The position numbers and the translations under genes are program-made. 59,281 nucleotides of DNA, taken from contig NZ_KQ033892.1 in assembly GCF_000969605.1 (NCBI RefSeq), forward strand, positions 136,432 to 195,712, given 5' to 3'. This DNA comes from Aquincola tertiaricarbonis. GTDB taxonomy: Bacteria; Pseudomonadota; Gammaproteobacteria; Burkholderiales; Burkholderiaceae_C. Shown here piece after piece: positions 27,890 through 36,510 of this stretch. Numbering within the stretch: position 1 is the stretch's first letter; each line of letters begins with the position of its first letter. The notes below the pieces were generated by a model. The model was not told the origin of the DNA, did not search any database, and saw only the letters and a list, made by a program, of their open reading frames with translations.

Positions 27890-29295
27890 CCGGCCGCCTG
27901 GCGCAGCCGAGCCTGGAACGTGTGCTGAGCTCGATCGACGACGCCCCCTTCACCTGGGAGACGCGCGACATCGGCCTGCAGGTGGCCGGGCTGATGACCG
28001 CCGACATGGTGCGCCGCCGCGTGGCCGCGCCGGTGCAGGCCGACCGCATCATCGTGCCCGGCCGCTGCCGCGGCGACGTGCAGGCGCTGGCCGCCCACTA
28101 CGGCCTGCCGGTGCAGCGCGGGCCCGAGGAGCTGAAGGACCTGCCGCGCTTCTTCAACCGCGCGGCCAAGGCGGTGGACCTGAGCGAATACGAGGTGGCG
28201 ATCTTCGCGGAGATCGTCGATGCGCCGCGCTTGACGGTGCAGCAGATCGTGGAGCGCGCGCAGGCCTACAAGGCGGATGGCGCTGACGTGATCGACCTGG
28301 GCAGCCTGCCCGACACGCCCTTCCCGCACCTGGCCGACAGCGTGCAGGCGCTGAAGTCGCTGGGCTTCCAGGTCAGCGTGGACGCGGTCGATCCGCAGGA
28401 CCTGCTGCGCGGCGGCCGCGCAGGGGCGGACTACCTGCTGAGCCTGTCGCTGGACACCCTGTGGGTGGCCGACGAGGTGGCCGCCACGCCGGTGCTGATC
28501 CCGCGCGCGCCCACCGACGAAGCCTCGCTGCACGAGGCGGTGCGGCGGATGCAGCAGCGCGGCAAGCCCTTCATCGCCGATGCCATCCTCGATCCCATCC
28601 CCTTCGGACTGGCGGCCTCCATCGTGCGCTACCACCGGCTGCGCGAGGCTTTTCCCGACGTCGCCATCATGATGGGCGTGGGCAACGTGACCGAGCTGAC
28701 CGAGGCCGACACCAGCGGCATCAATGCGGTGCTGTTCGGCCTGTGCGCCGAGCTGGACGTGGCGGCGGTGCTCACCACGCAGGTGAGCCGCCATGCCCGC
28801 CGCGCGGTGCGCGAGGCCGACTGGGCACGGCGCATCATGCACGCGGCCCGCAGCCGGCAGATGCTGCCCAAGGGCTTGAACGATGCGCTGATGACGGTGC
28901 ACGACAAGCATCCGTTTCCCGATACGCCGCAGGAGATCGCCGCCACCGCCGCCCAGGTGCGCGACCCCAACTTCCGCGTGCAGGTGTCGGCCCAGGGGCT
29001 GCACGTGTACAACCGCGACGGCCTGCGGCAGGGCCACGGTGCCTTCGAGCTGTGGCCGCAGCTGGGCCTGCAGCATGACGCGCCGCATGCCTTCTACATG
29101 GGCGTGGAGCTGGCCCATGCCGAGATCGCCTGGCGGCTGGGCAAGCGCTACGTGCAGGACCAGCCGCTGGACTGGGGCTGCGCGGTGGAGCGTGCGCCGG
29201 TGGACAACGCCGCCTGGTGCGCACCCGGCACCACGCTGCAGCCCGCGCCCACCGGCCGCGCCCGCGGCGATGTGAACAAGGCCCGAGATGAATGA
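27868..29295 (+). CDS. Dihydropteroate synthase-like protein with DUF6513 N-terminus
   Basis: 475 residues. The first ~125 residues are a distinct domain (HIVFLTGRLAQPSLERVL) found with this family; a TIM-barrel DHPS-like domain follows (YKADGADVIDLGSLPDTPFP near residue 132, VSVDAVDPQDLLRGGRAGADYLLS near 170, MMGVGNVTELTEADTSG near 268). The DHPS motif for a pterin substrate is altered relative to FolP, as expected if the amine is beta-RFAP rather than p-aminobenzoate. It probably joins the pterin to the RFAP arylamine in H4MPT synthesis, but the activity in bacteria is an inference. GAAGGA precedes the ATG. It overlaps dmrB and the following gene. Confidence 0.83.
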   Translation: MEHIVFLTGRLAQPSLERVLSSIDDAPFTWETRDIGLQVAGLMTADMVRRRVAAPVQADRIIVPGRCRGDVQALAAHYGLPVQRGPEELKDLPRFFNRAAKAVDLSEYEVAIFAEIVDAPRLTVQQIVERAQAYKADGADVIDLGSLPDTPFPHLADSVQALKSLGFQVSVDAVDPQDLLRGGRAGADYLLSLSLDTLWVADEVAATPVLIPRAPTDEASLHEAVRRMQQRGKPFIADAILDPIPFGLAASIVRYHRLREAFPDVAIMMGVGNVTELTEADTSGINAVLFGLCAELDVAAVLTTQVSRHARRAVREADWARRIMHAARSRQMLPKGLNDALMTVHDKHPFPDTPQEIAATAAQVRDPNFRVQVSAQGLHVYNRDGLRQGHGAFELWPQLGLQHDAPHAFYMGVELAHAEIAWRLGKRYVQDQPLDWGCAVERAPVDNAAWCAPGTTLQPAPTGRARGDVNKARDE

Positions 29296-29863
29296 CCTGA
29301 TCTACGAGACCGTGGTGACCACCGCTTCCCCCGCCGGCGTGCCGCACGTGGCGCCGATGGGCGTGCGGTACCACGAAGGCGAGGTGGTGCTGATGCCCTT
29401 CCGGCCCTCCACCACGCTGGACAACATCCTGGCCACCGGCCATGCGGTGCTCAACCTCGTCACCGACGTGCGGGTGTTTGCCGGCTGCGTCACCGGGCGC
29501 AAGGCGTGGCCGGTGCTGCCGGCCGCGCAGGTGCCGGGCGTGCGGCTGCAATGCGCGCTGCGGCATGTGGAGCTGCAGCTGGTCGCGCAGGCCGAGGATG
29601 CGCAGCGCCCGGTGCTGCGGCTGCGGCCGGTGCATGAGGCCGCCCATGCACCCTTCATCGGCTTCAACCGCGCGCAGGCCGCGGTGCTGGAAGCCGCGGT
29701 GCTGGTGAGCCGGCTGCACATGCTGCCGGCCGACAAGGTGGACGCCGAGATGCGCTACCTGCAAATCGCCATCGACAAGACCGCCGGCCCGGCCGAGCAC
29801 GAGGCCTGGGGCTGGCTGGTGGAGGCCATCGCGCAGCAACGGGAAGGCAGGGCGGCCGCATGA
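29288..29863 (+). CDS. DUF447-family protein of the H4MPT cluster
   Basis: 191 residues. The fold looks like an FMN-binding split barrel (IYETVVTTASPAGVPHVAPMGVRYHEG, then TLDNILATGHAVLNLVTDVRVFAGCVTGR). The C-terminal part is helical (AVLEAAVLVSRLHMLPADKVDAEMRYLQIAIDK cut short here). DUF447 proteins occur in archaea and in H4MPT-using bacteria; no activity is assigned. A flavin- or pterin-binding role is plausible. It overlaps the DHPS-like gene by 8 bp and the MfnB gene by 4 bp. Confidence 0.85.
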   Translation: MNDLIYETVVTTASPAGVPHVAPMGVRYHEGEVVLMPFRPSTTLDNILATGHAVLNLVTDVRVFAGCVTGRKAWPVLPAAQVPGVRLQCALRHVELQLVAQAEDAQRPVLRLRPVHEAAHAPFIGFNRAQAAVLEAAVLVSRLHMLPADKVDAEMRYLQIAIDKTAGPAEHEAWGWLVEAIAQQREGRAAA

Positions 29864-30576
29864 ACCTGTCTGGACAAGGGCGGATGCGCATGCTGGTCAG
29901 CGTGCGCACGGTGGAGGAAGCGCTGCTTGCGGCCAAGGGCGGCGCCGACTTCATCGACCTGAAGGAGCCGCGCGCCGGCGCGCTCGGCGGCCTGCCGACC
30001 GGGCTGCTGCGCGACATCGTGCAGTCGCTGCGCGCGGTGGGCAGCACGTTGCCCATCAGCGCGACCATCGGCGACCTGCCCATCGAGCACCTGCCCGCCG
30101 TGATGGCGCAGGTGCATGCGGTGGCCGCCTGCGGCGTGGACATCGTCAAGGTGGGCATCACCCGCACCGCCGAGCCGGCCACCGCCTGCCGCGCGCTGGA
30201 TGCGCTGGCCGCCAGCGGCCATGCCATCGTGCCGGTGTTCATCGCCGACCAGGGCGTGGAGCCGCAGGTGCTGGCCCATGCCGCGGCGCTGGGCCCGGCG
30301 CTGGCCGGCGTGATGGTGGACACCCAGGACAAGCGCGCCGGCAGCCTGTTCGACGTGATGACCGATGATGCGCTGCGGCAACTCGTCGGCGTGCTGCGCG
30401 CTGCAGGGCGGCCGGTGGGCCTGGCCGGTGCGTTGCGGCTGCGGCACCTGCCGGCGCTGGCCGCGCTGGCGCCGGACTTCGCCGGCTTTCGGTCGGCGGT
30501 GTGCGTGGGCGACCGCGGCGCCGCGCTGGATGCGGGCTGCCTGCACGCGCTGCGGCAGGCGCTGTCGGCGCATTGA
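29860..30576 (+). CDS. mfnB: (5-Formylfuran-3-yl)methyl phosphate synthase (MfnB family)
   Basis: 238 residues, a DUF556 TIM-barrel. MfnB condenses two triose-phosphate units into the furan ring precursor of methanofuran. The residues known as catalytic in the methanogen enzyme have counterparts with the same spacing: Asp33 and Lys35 in FIDLKEPRAG, Lys97 in DIVKVGI, Asp154 and Lys158 in VDTQDK. Its presence implies that the organism makes a methylofuran for the formyltransferase/hydrolase complex, although fhc genes are not in this window. The ATG overlaps the previous stop by 4 bp; a hydrolase-like gene follows after 24 bp. Confidence 0.92.
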   Translation: MNLSGQGRMRMLVSVRTVEEALLAAKGGADFIDLKEPRAGALGGLPTGLLRDIVQSLRAVGSTLPISATIGDLPIEHLPAVMAQVHAVAACGVDIVKVGITRTAEPATACRALDALAASGHAIVPVFIADQGVEPQVLAHAAALGPALAGVMVDTQDKRAGSLFDVMTDDALRQLVGVLRAAGRPVGLAGALRLRHLPALAALAPDFAGFRSAVCVGDRGAALDAGCLHALRQALSAH

Positions 30577-30600
30577 AGAACAACACGGGAGGATGTTTCG

Positions 30601-31905
30601 ATGGCAGTACATGAAGCGCTGGCGCGCGTGGTGGCCCTGGTGGGTGCCGGCGCCATCCAATGGCGTCGGCGGCAGCAGGGCACGGTGGGCACCGCCGCCG
30701 TGGGTCCTGCGCCGCAGATCCCCACCGCGCAGCCGCAGGGCAGCGTGCCGACGCTGAAGATGCCCACCGCCCGTGGCTGGGCGGCGGGCCAGGTGCCCTC
30801 GGCCGCGGCGGGCTTGAAGGTCAATGCCTATGCGGCCGGCCTGAAGCACCCGCGCTGGCTGCAGGTGCTGCCCAATGGCGACGTGACGGTGGCCGAGGCG
30901 CTGCAGTCGGCCGGCAAGCCGCGCACGCTGTTCGACCATGCGATGGTGGCCACGATGAAGCGGGCCGCCGCCATCGGCGACAGCCCCAACCGCATCACCC
31001 TGCTGCGCGATGCCGATGGCGACGGCGTGGCCGAGCAACGCCACACGCTGCTGCAGGGCCTGAACCAGCCCTTCGGCATGGCGCTGGTGGGCGACACCTT
31101 CTATGTCGGCAATACCGACGGCGTGATGGCCTTCCCCTACACGCCCGGCGCCACCCAGATCACGGCCGCGGGCCGGCGGCTGACCACCTTCAAGCCGGGC
31201 GGCCACTGGACCCGCAGCCTGCTGCCCAGCCGAGACGGCCGCCGCCTGTTCATCGGCGTGGGCTCGCTCAGCAACATCGCCGAGCGCGGCATGGATGCCG
31301 AGGAAGGCCGCGCCTGCATCTACGAGCTGGACCTGGCGACCGGCCGCAGCCGCATCTTCGCCGGCGGGCTGCGCAACCCGGTGGGCCTGGCCTGGGAGCC
31401 GGTCACCGGCCGGCTGTGGACGGTGGTGAACGAGCGCGACGGCCTGGGCGACGAGACGCCGCCGGACTACCTCACGTCAGTGAGCGACGGCGGCTTCTAC
31501 GGCTGGCCGTACTGCTACTGGGGCAAGACGGTGGACGACCGCGTGCCACAGGACGCCGCCAAGGTGGCCAGCGCGCTGCAGCCCGACTATGCGCTGGGCG
31601 GCCACACCGCCTCGCTCGGCCTGTGCTGGATGCCGGCCGGCACGCTGCCAGGTTTCGACGTGGACGGCATGGTGATCGGCCAGCACGGTTCCTGGAACCG
31701 CAGCATCCTGAGCGGCTACAAGGTGGTGTTCGTGCCCTTCGCCAATGGCCGGCCCGCAGGCCCGCCGCGCGACATCCTGTGGGGCTTCCTGGCACCCGAC
31801 GAATCGGTGTCCTACGGCCGCCCGGTGGGCGTGGCCATCGGGCCCGACGGCCACTCGCTGCTGGTGGCCGATGACGTGGGCGATGTGGTGTGGCGGGTGG
31901 GGTGA
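30601..31905 (+). CDS. Sorbosone dehydrogenase-family (PQQ sugar dehydrogenase-like) beta-propeller
   Basis: 434 residues. The six-bladed propeller of the soluble PQQ sugar dehydrogenase/L-sorbosone dehydrogenase group is recognisable: GLKHPRWLQVLPNGDVTVAE near residue 80, FGMALVGDTFYVGNTDGV near 158, SLLPSRDGRRLFIGVGSLSN near 204, ARGGLRNPVGLAWE-like GGLRNPVGLAWE near 255, SDGGFYGWPYCYWG near 296. The N-terminus has a short hydrophobic stretch (ARVVALVGAGAI) rather than a clear signal peptide, so export is uncertain; an alternative ATG lies 8 bases upstream in another frame. GGGAGG precedes the start. It may end the mfnB transcript. Confidence 0.85.
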   Translation: MAVHEALARVVALVGAGAIQWRRRQQGTVGTAAVGPAPQIPTAQPQGSVPTLKMPTARGWAAGQVPSAAAGLKVNAYAAGLKHPRWLQVLPNGDVTVAEALQSAGKPRTLFDHAMVATMKRAAAIGDSPNRITLLRDADGDGVAEQRHTLLQGLNQPFGMALVGDTFYVGNTDGVMAFPYTPGATQITAAGRRLTTFKPGGHWTRSLLPSRDGRRLFIGVGSLSNIAERGMDAEEGRACIYELDLATGRSRIFAGGLRNPVGLAWEPVTGRLWTVVNERDGLGDETPPDYLTSVSDGGFYGWPYCYWGKTVDDRVPQDAAKVASALQPDYALGGHTASLGLCWMPAGTLPGFDVDGMVIGQHGSWNRSILSGYKVVFVPFANGRPAGPPRDILWGFLAPDESVSYGRPVGVAIGPDGHSLLVADDVGDVVWRVG

Positions 31906-31924
31906 GGGGGATGGGCGTCACGCT

Positions 31925-32330
31925 TCAATCCAGCGTGATCGTCCAGCCGGAGAACCTGCCGCCCGACCCCACCTGGCAACGGGCGGTCGGAGCACAGATC
32001 GCAACGTACGTTGGTACTGCTGCGATCAGCGGCTGCTGGAATCCGTACCACGGGTCCAGGCAGGCGGCAACGCTGAAGGTCGATGTGCCTGCTTGCACGG
32101 CATCCCTTCCGCCTCAGCAGCTGCCGCATACGGGCTTCACCGCCCACAAGGCAGGATTTCCGGATGATGGACTGCAGCATGTATAGGCAGGCGGGCCCGC
32201 AGCTCTGCGCTTGCTCCTGCGACCAGCCAACGTAGGCCGCTCCGTCTTCCTCGCATTCGAGGTAGTCCAAGCATGTGCACCGGGAGGGGCTTGGCATCTC
32301 GACTTTGCTTTGCAGCCCGAGCGCGTGCAT
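31925..32330 (-). pseudogene. Remnant of a papain/C39-like cysteine peptidase gene
   Basis: On the minus strand one frame encodes VGWSQEQAQSCGPACLYML, the Gln...Cys-Gly-Pro-Ala oxyanion/nucleophile pattern of C39/papain-like peptidases, then ARMRQLL. Around 32110 the coherent reading moves to another frame, which continues GTSTFSVAACLDPWYGFQQP and ends GRFSGWTITLD at 31925. A single frameshift therefore separates two protein-like halves. The whole 31906-32462 gap is visibly less GC-rich than its surroundings, and no intact gene is seen in it. The catalytic His part is not recognisable. Moderate to low confidence. Confidence 0.4.
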
Positions 32331-32462
32331 CCGCTGGTTTGCGGACGCTGTAGACGTGGTCCGCTGTCATGAACGCGACTCGGTTGCAATAGAGACTGTC
32401 CTCCATGCCGACGGACCCGCCGCATGCAGGTCCGCCGGCCTCCTATTGCAGTGAGGACACGC

Positions 32463-34523
32463 ATGACCGAAGTGAACGAAGGCTGGGCCGACGAGGGCCT
32501 GGCCGAGGATGAATCGCGCCTGGTGGCCGACCGCCGCTCCATGCTGCGCGGGGCCGCCGGGCTTTCCGCATGGGCCGCTGGCAGCGGCCTGATGGGCAAT
32601 GCGCAGGCGGCAACACCGGCACCCGTCACCAGCTTTGCCATCGCGGTGCTGCCCGACACCCAGTTCTACGCTCGCTACGCCACCCCCGAGGAAGGCCAGC
32701 AGTTCCAGACCTACTACGGCTCCACGCCGTTTGCCGCGCAGACGGAATGGATTGCCCGCCATGCCGCGGCGTACAACATTCCGTTCGTCATCCACCTGGG
32801 CGACGTGGTGGACCAGCAGAACAAGCCCAACCAGTGGCGCGTGGCCGATGCGGCGATGCAGGTGCTGGAGAACGCCGGCGTGCCGTACTCGATCCTCGCG
32901 GGCAACCACGACGTCATCAACGACTTCGACTACCGCGTGCCGGCCGACCAGGGCTTCGGCACCGATGCCCAGCGCAACCTGTCGTCCGAACCCTACCTGC
33001 AGTGGTTCCCTCGCCAGCGCGCGGCGCGGCAGGCCACCTTCCGCGAGCGTGATCCGTCGGGCTTCCACGAGTGCCACGTGTTCCAGGCCCATGGCATCAG
33101 CTTCATGGTGCTGTCGCTGTCCTGGCGCATCTCGGATGCCGGCATCGCGTGGGCGCGCAGCGTCATCGCGCGCCACCCCACGCTGCCGGTGATCGTGTCG
33201 AACCACCAGCTGCTGAACATCGCCGCCGACGGCAGCAGCCCGCAGGAGACCGAGTACGGCCGCATGCTGTGGGACAAGCTGATCCGCGACAACGACCAGA
33301 TCTTCATGACGCTCAACGGCCACCACCACGGGGCCGCCCACCTGCGCAAGTTCAATGACTTCGGCAACGAAGTGCACCAGATGGTGGTGGACTACCAGAT
33401 GGACTACCAGGGCGGCAACGCGATGATGCGGCTGTACGAGGTGGACTTCACCGGCAACCGCATCGACGTGATGTCGTTCTCGCCCTGGGTGGTGGCCAAG
33501 CCGAAGAACAAGCTCAACCAGTTCGACTTCGCCGAGCTCACGCAGCCCAACCAGCGCTTCAGCATCCCGGTCAACTTCAAGAAGCGCTTCGCCGGCTTCC
33601 TGCGCTGGCGGCCGGTGCCGTCGACCACCGGCGCCTCCATCCTGCCGCGTGTGCGCAGCGAGCTGCTGGCCGGTTATGTGGAGCCGGTGCCGCCGGCCGT
33701 GCGCCCGCCGGCCGATGCCAACGACTTCCCGCTGGTGGCCGATGCCTATGCCCACTGGCGCGTGCCGGCCGGCATCCATGAAGGCAAGGTGGTGCAGGTG
33801 GGCGAGGCGCTGCCCGACGTGGCCGGTGGCCACGACATGACCCGCGTGGCGCTGCGGCCGCAGGCCAGCCTGGGCGACGTGGTCTGGTCCACCGACCGGC
33901 ACTACCTGTCGTCCGCACCGGGCAGCGTGCGCTTCCTCAACACCGACAAGACGGTGGGCCGGCTCAATGCCTTCCTCACCGCGGCGGGCTCGTCGCTCAA
34001 TGGCCGCAGCTTCTGGACCGGCTACACCTTCGAGGCCTTCGTGAAGATCCCGGCCGACTGGGATGCCAACAAGCACCGCTGGGGCAACCTGCTGGGCCGA
34101 CAGGGCAACCGGGGCAACGTGCCGGGCGGCTTCCGCGGCGGCGATCCCGAAGCCTCCAGCGTGCTGTTCGCCATCTCCAGCCTGCGCGAGGTGCAGTGGG
34201 AAGTGGTGCCGGCCAGCAATTCGCAGCAGGCGCAGACCAACTGGTCGGGCGAGCTGATCCGCGACACCTGGTACCACGTGGCCATCGTCAACGACCCGGC
34301 CACCGCCACCACCACCATGTACATCGAAGGCGCGCCCGTGCTGCGCAACGTGGCCAATGCCGCCACCGGCACCCGCTCGCAGAACCCGCCGCAGCCCTGG
34401 ATCCTGGGCGCGGGCTGGTGGGACGGCGTGCTGGACGACGGCTTCTATGGCTGGATCGGCGAGCTGCGCATCGTGCCGCGCCCCATCCCGGCGGCGCAGT
34501 GGCTCACGGCCCGCCGCGGTTGA
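32463..34523 (+). CDS. Exported metallophosphoesterase with LamG-like C-terminal domain
   Basis: 686 residues. A twin-arginine-like signal (DRRSMLRGAAGLSAWAAG) near residue 23 ends around AQAAT. The calcineurin-type phosphoesterase motifs are present: Asp65 in LPDTQFY, Asp114 in HLGDVVDQ, Asn148-His149 in AGNHDV, and GHHHGAAH near residue 287. From about residue 480 a concanavalin-A/LamG-like jelly roll follows (FTAAGSSL, WTGYTFEAFVKIP, WILGAGWWDGVLDDGFYGWIGELRI). The product is probably a periplasmic or extracellular phosphodiesterase that binds carbohydrate. GTGAGGA precedes the ATG. It lies 25 bp upstream of a PEP-CTERM protein gene. Confidence 0.9.
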   Translation: MTEVNEGWADEGLAEDESRLVADRRSMLRGAAGLSAWAAGSGLMGNAQAATPAPVTSFAIAVLPDTQFYARYATPEEGQQFQTYYGSTPFAAQTEWIARHAAAYNIPFVIHLGDVVDQQNKPNQWRVADAAMQVLENAGVPYSILAGNHDVINDFDYRVPADQGFGTDAQRNLSSEPYLQWFPRQRAARQATFRERDPSGFHECHVFQAHGISFMVLSLSWRISDAGIAWARSVIARHPTLPVIVSNHQLLNIAADGSSPQETEYGRMLWDKLIRDNDQIFMTLNGHHHGAAHLRKFNDFGNEVHQMVVDYQMDYQGGNAMMRLYEVDFTGNRIDVMSFSPWVVAKPKNKLNQFDFAELTQPNQRFSIPVNFKKRFAGFLRWRPVPSTTGASILPRVRSELLAGYVEPVPPAVRPPADANDFPLVADAYAHWRVPAGIHEGKVVQVGEALPDVAGGHDMTRVALRPQASLGDVVWSTDRHYLSSAPGSVRFLNTDKTVGRLNAFLTAAGSSLNGRSFWTGYTFEAFVKIPADWDANKHRWGNLLGRQGNRGNVPGGFRGGDPEASSVLFAISSLREVQWEVVPASNSQQAQTNWSGELIRDTWYHVAIVNDPATATTTMYIEGAPVLRNVANAATGTRSQNPPQPWILGAGWWDGVLDDGFYGWIGELRIVPRPIPAAQWLTARRG

Positions 34524-34548
34524 TCAACGTTTCGTGGAGCTTTTGTTC

Positions 34549-35337
34549 ATGTCCTTCAAGAATTTCCTGAGCGCAGCCGTGGTCGCCGCGCTGCTTCCGC
34601 TGGCCGCGCAGGCGCAGCAGTTCCAGGCCGGCGCCGGCGTGTTCGACGGCAACGGCTACGGCAGCAGCTACACCGGTGCCGGCGGCTTCACGCCGCTGTT
34701 CAACCAGGCGCTGGGCCAGGTGGTGGACGGCGGCAACGGCGCCTTCGATGCCTTCGGCTTCTACAACGCCGGCGTCGGCAGCCTGGGCCAGCAGCGCCAG
34801 GTGGAGCTGCTGGCGGGCAATGTGTTCCGCTTCTTCGACACCTTCACCAACACCGGCAGCAGCACCGTCAGCACCACGCTCAACTTCTTCGGCAACCTGG
34901 GTTCCGATGGCGACGAGCTGGTCAGCCATGTGTCGGCCGGCCTGGTCGTCAGCTGCGAGGACGATGGCTTCGGCGCCTGCGGCAGCGACCCGGTGCTGGC
35001 GCTGGTGTCGGGCAACAACGGCCTGGGCCAGGCCGCCATCACGCCCGACCGCTACAACGTGCGCTTCGAGGTGAGCCTGGCGCCGGGCCAGAGCCTGAGC
35101 CTGCTGAACTACGCCTTCCTGGCCAGCGAGGTGAACGGCCCCACCGCTGCCGACCTGGACCTGGCGCTGGCCACCGGCCAGCAGCTGCAGGCGTCGCCCT
35201 GGCTGCAGGGCCTGAGCCGCCAGCAGATCGACGGCATCGCCAACTTCAACCTGTCGCCGGTGCCCGAGCCGTCGACCTGGGCGATGGCGCTGCTGGGCAT
35301 GGGCCTGCTGGGCTGGAAGCTGCGCCGGCGCGGTTGA
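34549..35337 (+). CDS. PEP-CTERM sorting-signal protein
   Basis: 262 residues. A signal peptide covers about residues 1-22 (cleavage after AAQA). The mature part is Gly/Asn/Ser-rich beta structure with a CEDDGFGAC pair of cysteines. The C-terminus is a textbook PEP-CTERM tail: VPEPSTW, a hydrophobic segment AMALLGMGLLG and the basic end KLRRRG. Such proteins are processed by exosortase and are linked with extracellular polysaccharide. GGAG precedes the ATG. It is likely co-transcribed with the metallophosphoesterase gene. Confidence 0.93.
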   Translation: MSFKNFLSAAVVAALLPLAAQAQQFQAGAGVFDGNGYGSSYTGAGGFTPLFNQALGQVVDGGNGAFDAFGFYNAGVGSLGQQRQVELLAGNVFRFFDTFTNTGSSTVSTTLNFFGNLGSDGDELVSHVSAGLVVSCEDDGFGACGSDPVLALVSGNNGLGQAAITPDRYNVRFEVSLAPGQSLSLLNYAFLASEVNGPTAADLDLALATGQQLQASPWLQGLSRQQIDGIANFNLSPVPEPSTWAMALLGMGLLGWKLRRRG

Positions 35338-35343
35338 GCTGCC

Positions 35344-36510
35344 TCAGGGCGGCAGCCCGGCATCCAGCACGCCCGCCATCACGCCTGCCTGCCAGTCGAA
35401 GTACGGGTTGAAGGTGAGCCGGGCGTGCACCTTGCCCGGTTCGCGGTAACCCCATTCCGAGAACCACAGCTCGCCGCCGCGCAGGCAGGCCTGCGTGGCC
35501 TGCGCATCATGTCCGTTGCGGCACAGCCGCAGGCGCCCTTCGCGGCCATACAGCGGGTTGTCCGGCGCGAACAGCACGCCCATGTGCGAGAACTGGCTGA
35601 TGCGCCATGCCGGCAATGCATCCGGCTGCACGAGCATCCGCGTGTCGCCCTGCGAGGGTGGTGGCATGCCATACCAGACCAGCCGGGCGTCCGGGTGCGG
35701 GAAGCGCGTGCGGAAGGCCTCCACGGCGTGGGCGGTGTCCACGACCGAGTCGCTGGCGGCCAGCACCATCAGCACCGGCTTGTCGAAGCTCCCCGAGCCC
35801 AGGTGCCGCTGGGCCCGCTGGCTGCTGCGGTGGAACTGGGCGAAGCCGTTGGTGGGCACCACCGAGTAGCGCACGGGAATGGACTCGGCCGCAGCCGTTG
35901 GCGCCACCAGCCACGGCCGCACATGACGCAGCAGCGGGGTCACCCAGCCGAAGGGCACGGAAGCGCGGAAAGCCGGTGAGAACAGCAGCAGGCCGGCCAC
36001 GCGGGGATCGGCGTAGGCATGGTCCAGCACCAGGTTGGCCCCGGTGGAAAAGCCGCCCAGGTAGACCGCGCCGGCGTCCCGCCGCAGCAGCTCGGCCTGC
36101 TCGGCCACCGTGCGGCGCCAGTCTTCCAGCGTCACCTCCAGCATGTCCTCGGGCACGGTGCCATGCCCCGGCAGCAGCACGCTGCGCGCCAGGAAGCCCT
36201 GCCGTGCCAGCTCCGGCCCCAGGTCGTGGAAGGACCAGGGCGAGTCGCCCAGGCCATGCACCAGCAGCACGCCGCCTCTCGTCGGGCGACCGACCGGCCG
36301 CCACTCGCGGGGCGCGTTGAGCCGCGCCTCCTGCAAGGCGTCCGGTGCCTGGGCGCCCCGCCGCGCCGCCACCCGGCGCAGGGTGTCGGCCTCGTAGGCC
36401 GCAAAACTGTCGTGCACGGTCTGCAGGCCAGGGCCCGCGTCGCTGGCGCAGCCGCCCAGCAGGCCCAGGACCAGCAGCCCGGCGAGGCCGCGCCATGGCC
36501 GCCCGTTCAT
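35344..36510 (-). CDS. Lipoprotein alpha/beta hydrolase
   Basis: 388 residues. The N-terminus is a lipoprotein signal with lipobox LLGG-Cys21. The alpha/beta hydrolase core shows the oxyanion-region VLLVHGLGDSPWSF near residue 82, the nucleophile elbow GGFSTGAN near 153 and a later Asp (VLAASDSVVD) that fits the catalytic acid. It resembles monoacylglycerol lipase/carboxylesterase proteins and would act at the outer membrane. Its ATG overlaps the stop of the upstream histidine kinase gene (ATGA), so it is the third gene of a two-component operon. Confidence 0.87.
   Translation of the reverse strand: MNGRPWRGLAGLLVLGLLGGCASDAGPGLQTVHDSFAAYEADTLRRVAARRGAQAPDALQEARLNAPREWRPVGRPTRGGVLLVHGLGDSPWSFHDLGPELARQGFLARSVLLPGHGTVPEDMLEVTLEDWRRTVAEQAELLRRDAGAVYLGGFSTGANLVLDHAYADPRVAGLLLFSPAFRASVPFGWVTPLLRHVRPWLVAPTAAAESIPVRYSVVPTNGFAQFHRSSQRAQRHLGSGSFDKPVLMVLAASDSVVDTAHAVEAFRTRFPHPDARLVWYGMPPPSQGDTRMLVQPDALPAWRISQFSHMGVLFAPDNPLYGREGRLRLCRNGHDAQATQACLRGGELWFSEWGYREPGKVHARLTFNPYFDWQAGVMAGVLDAGLPP

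Noticed and set aside
31890-32186. 98-codon plus-strand ORF after the sorbosone dehydrogenase-like gene
   Set aside because: It lies antisense to the peptidase remnant and shows no family or ribosome site.
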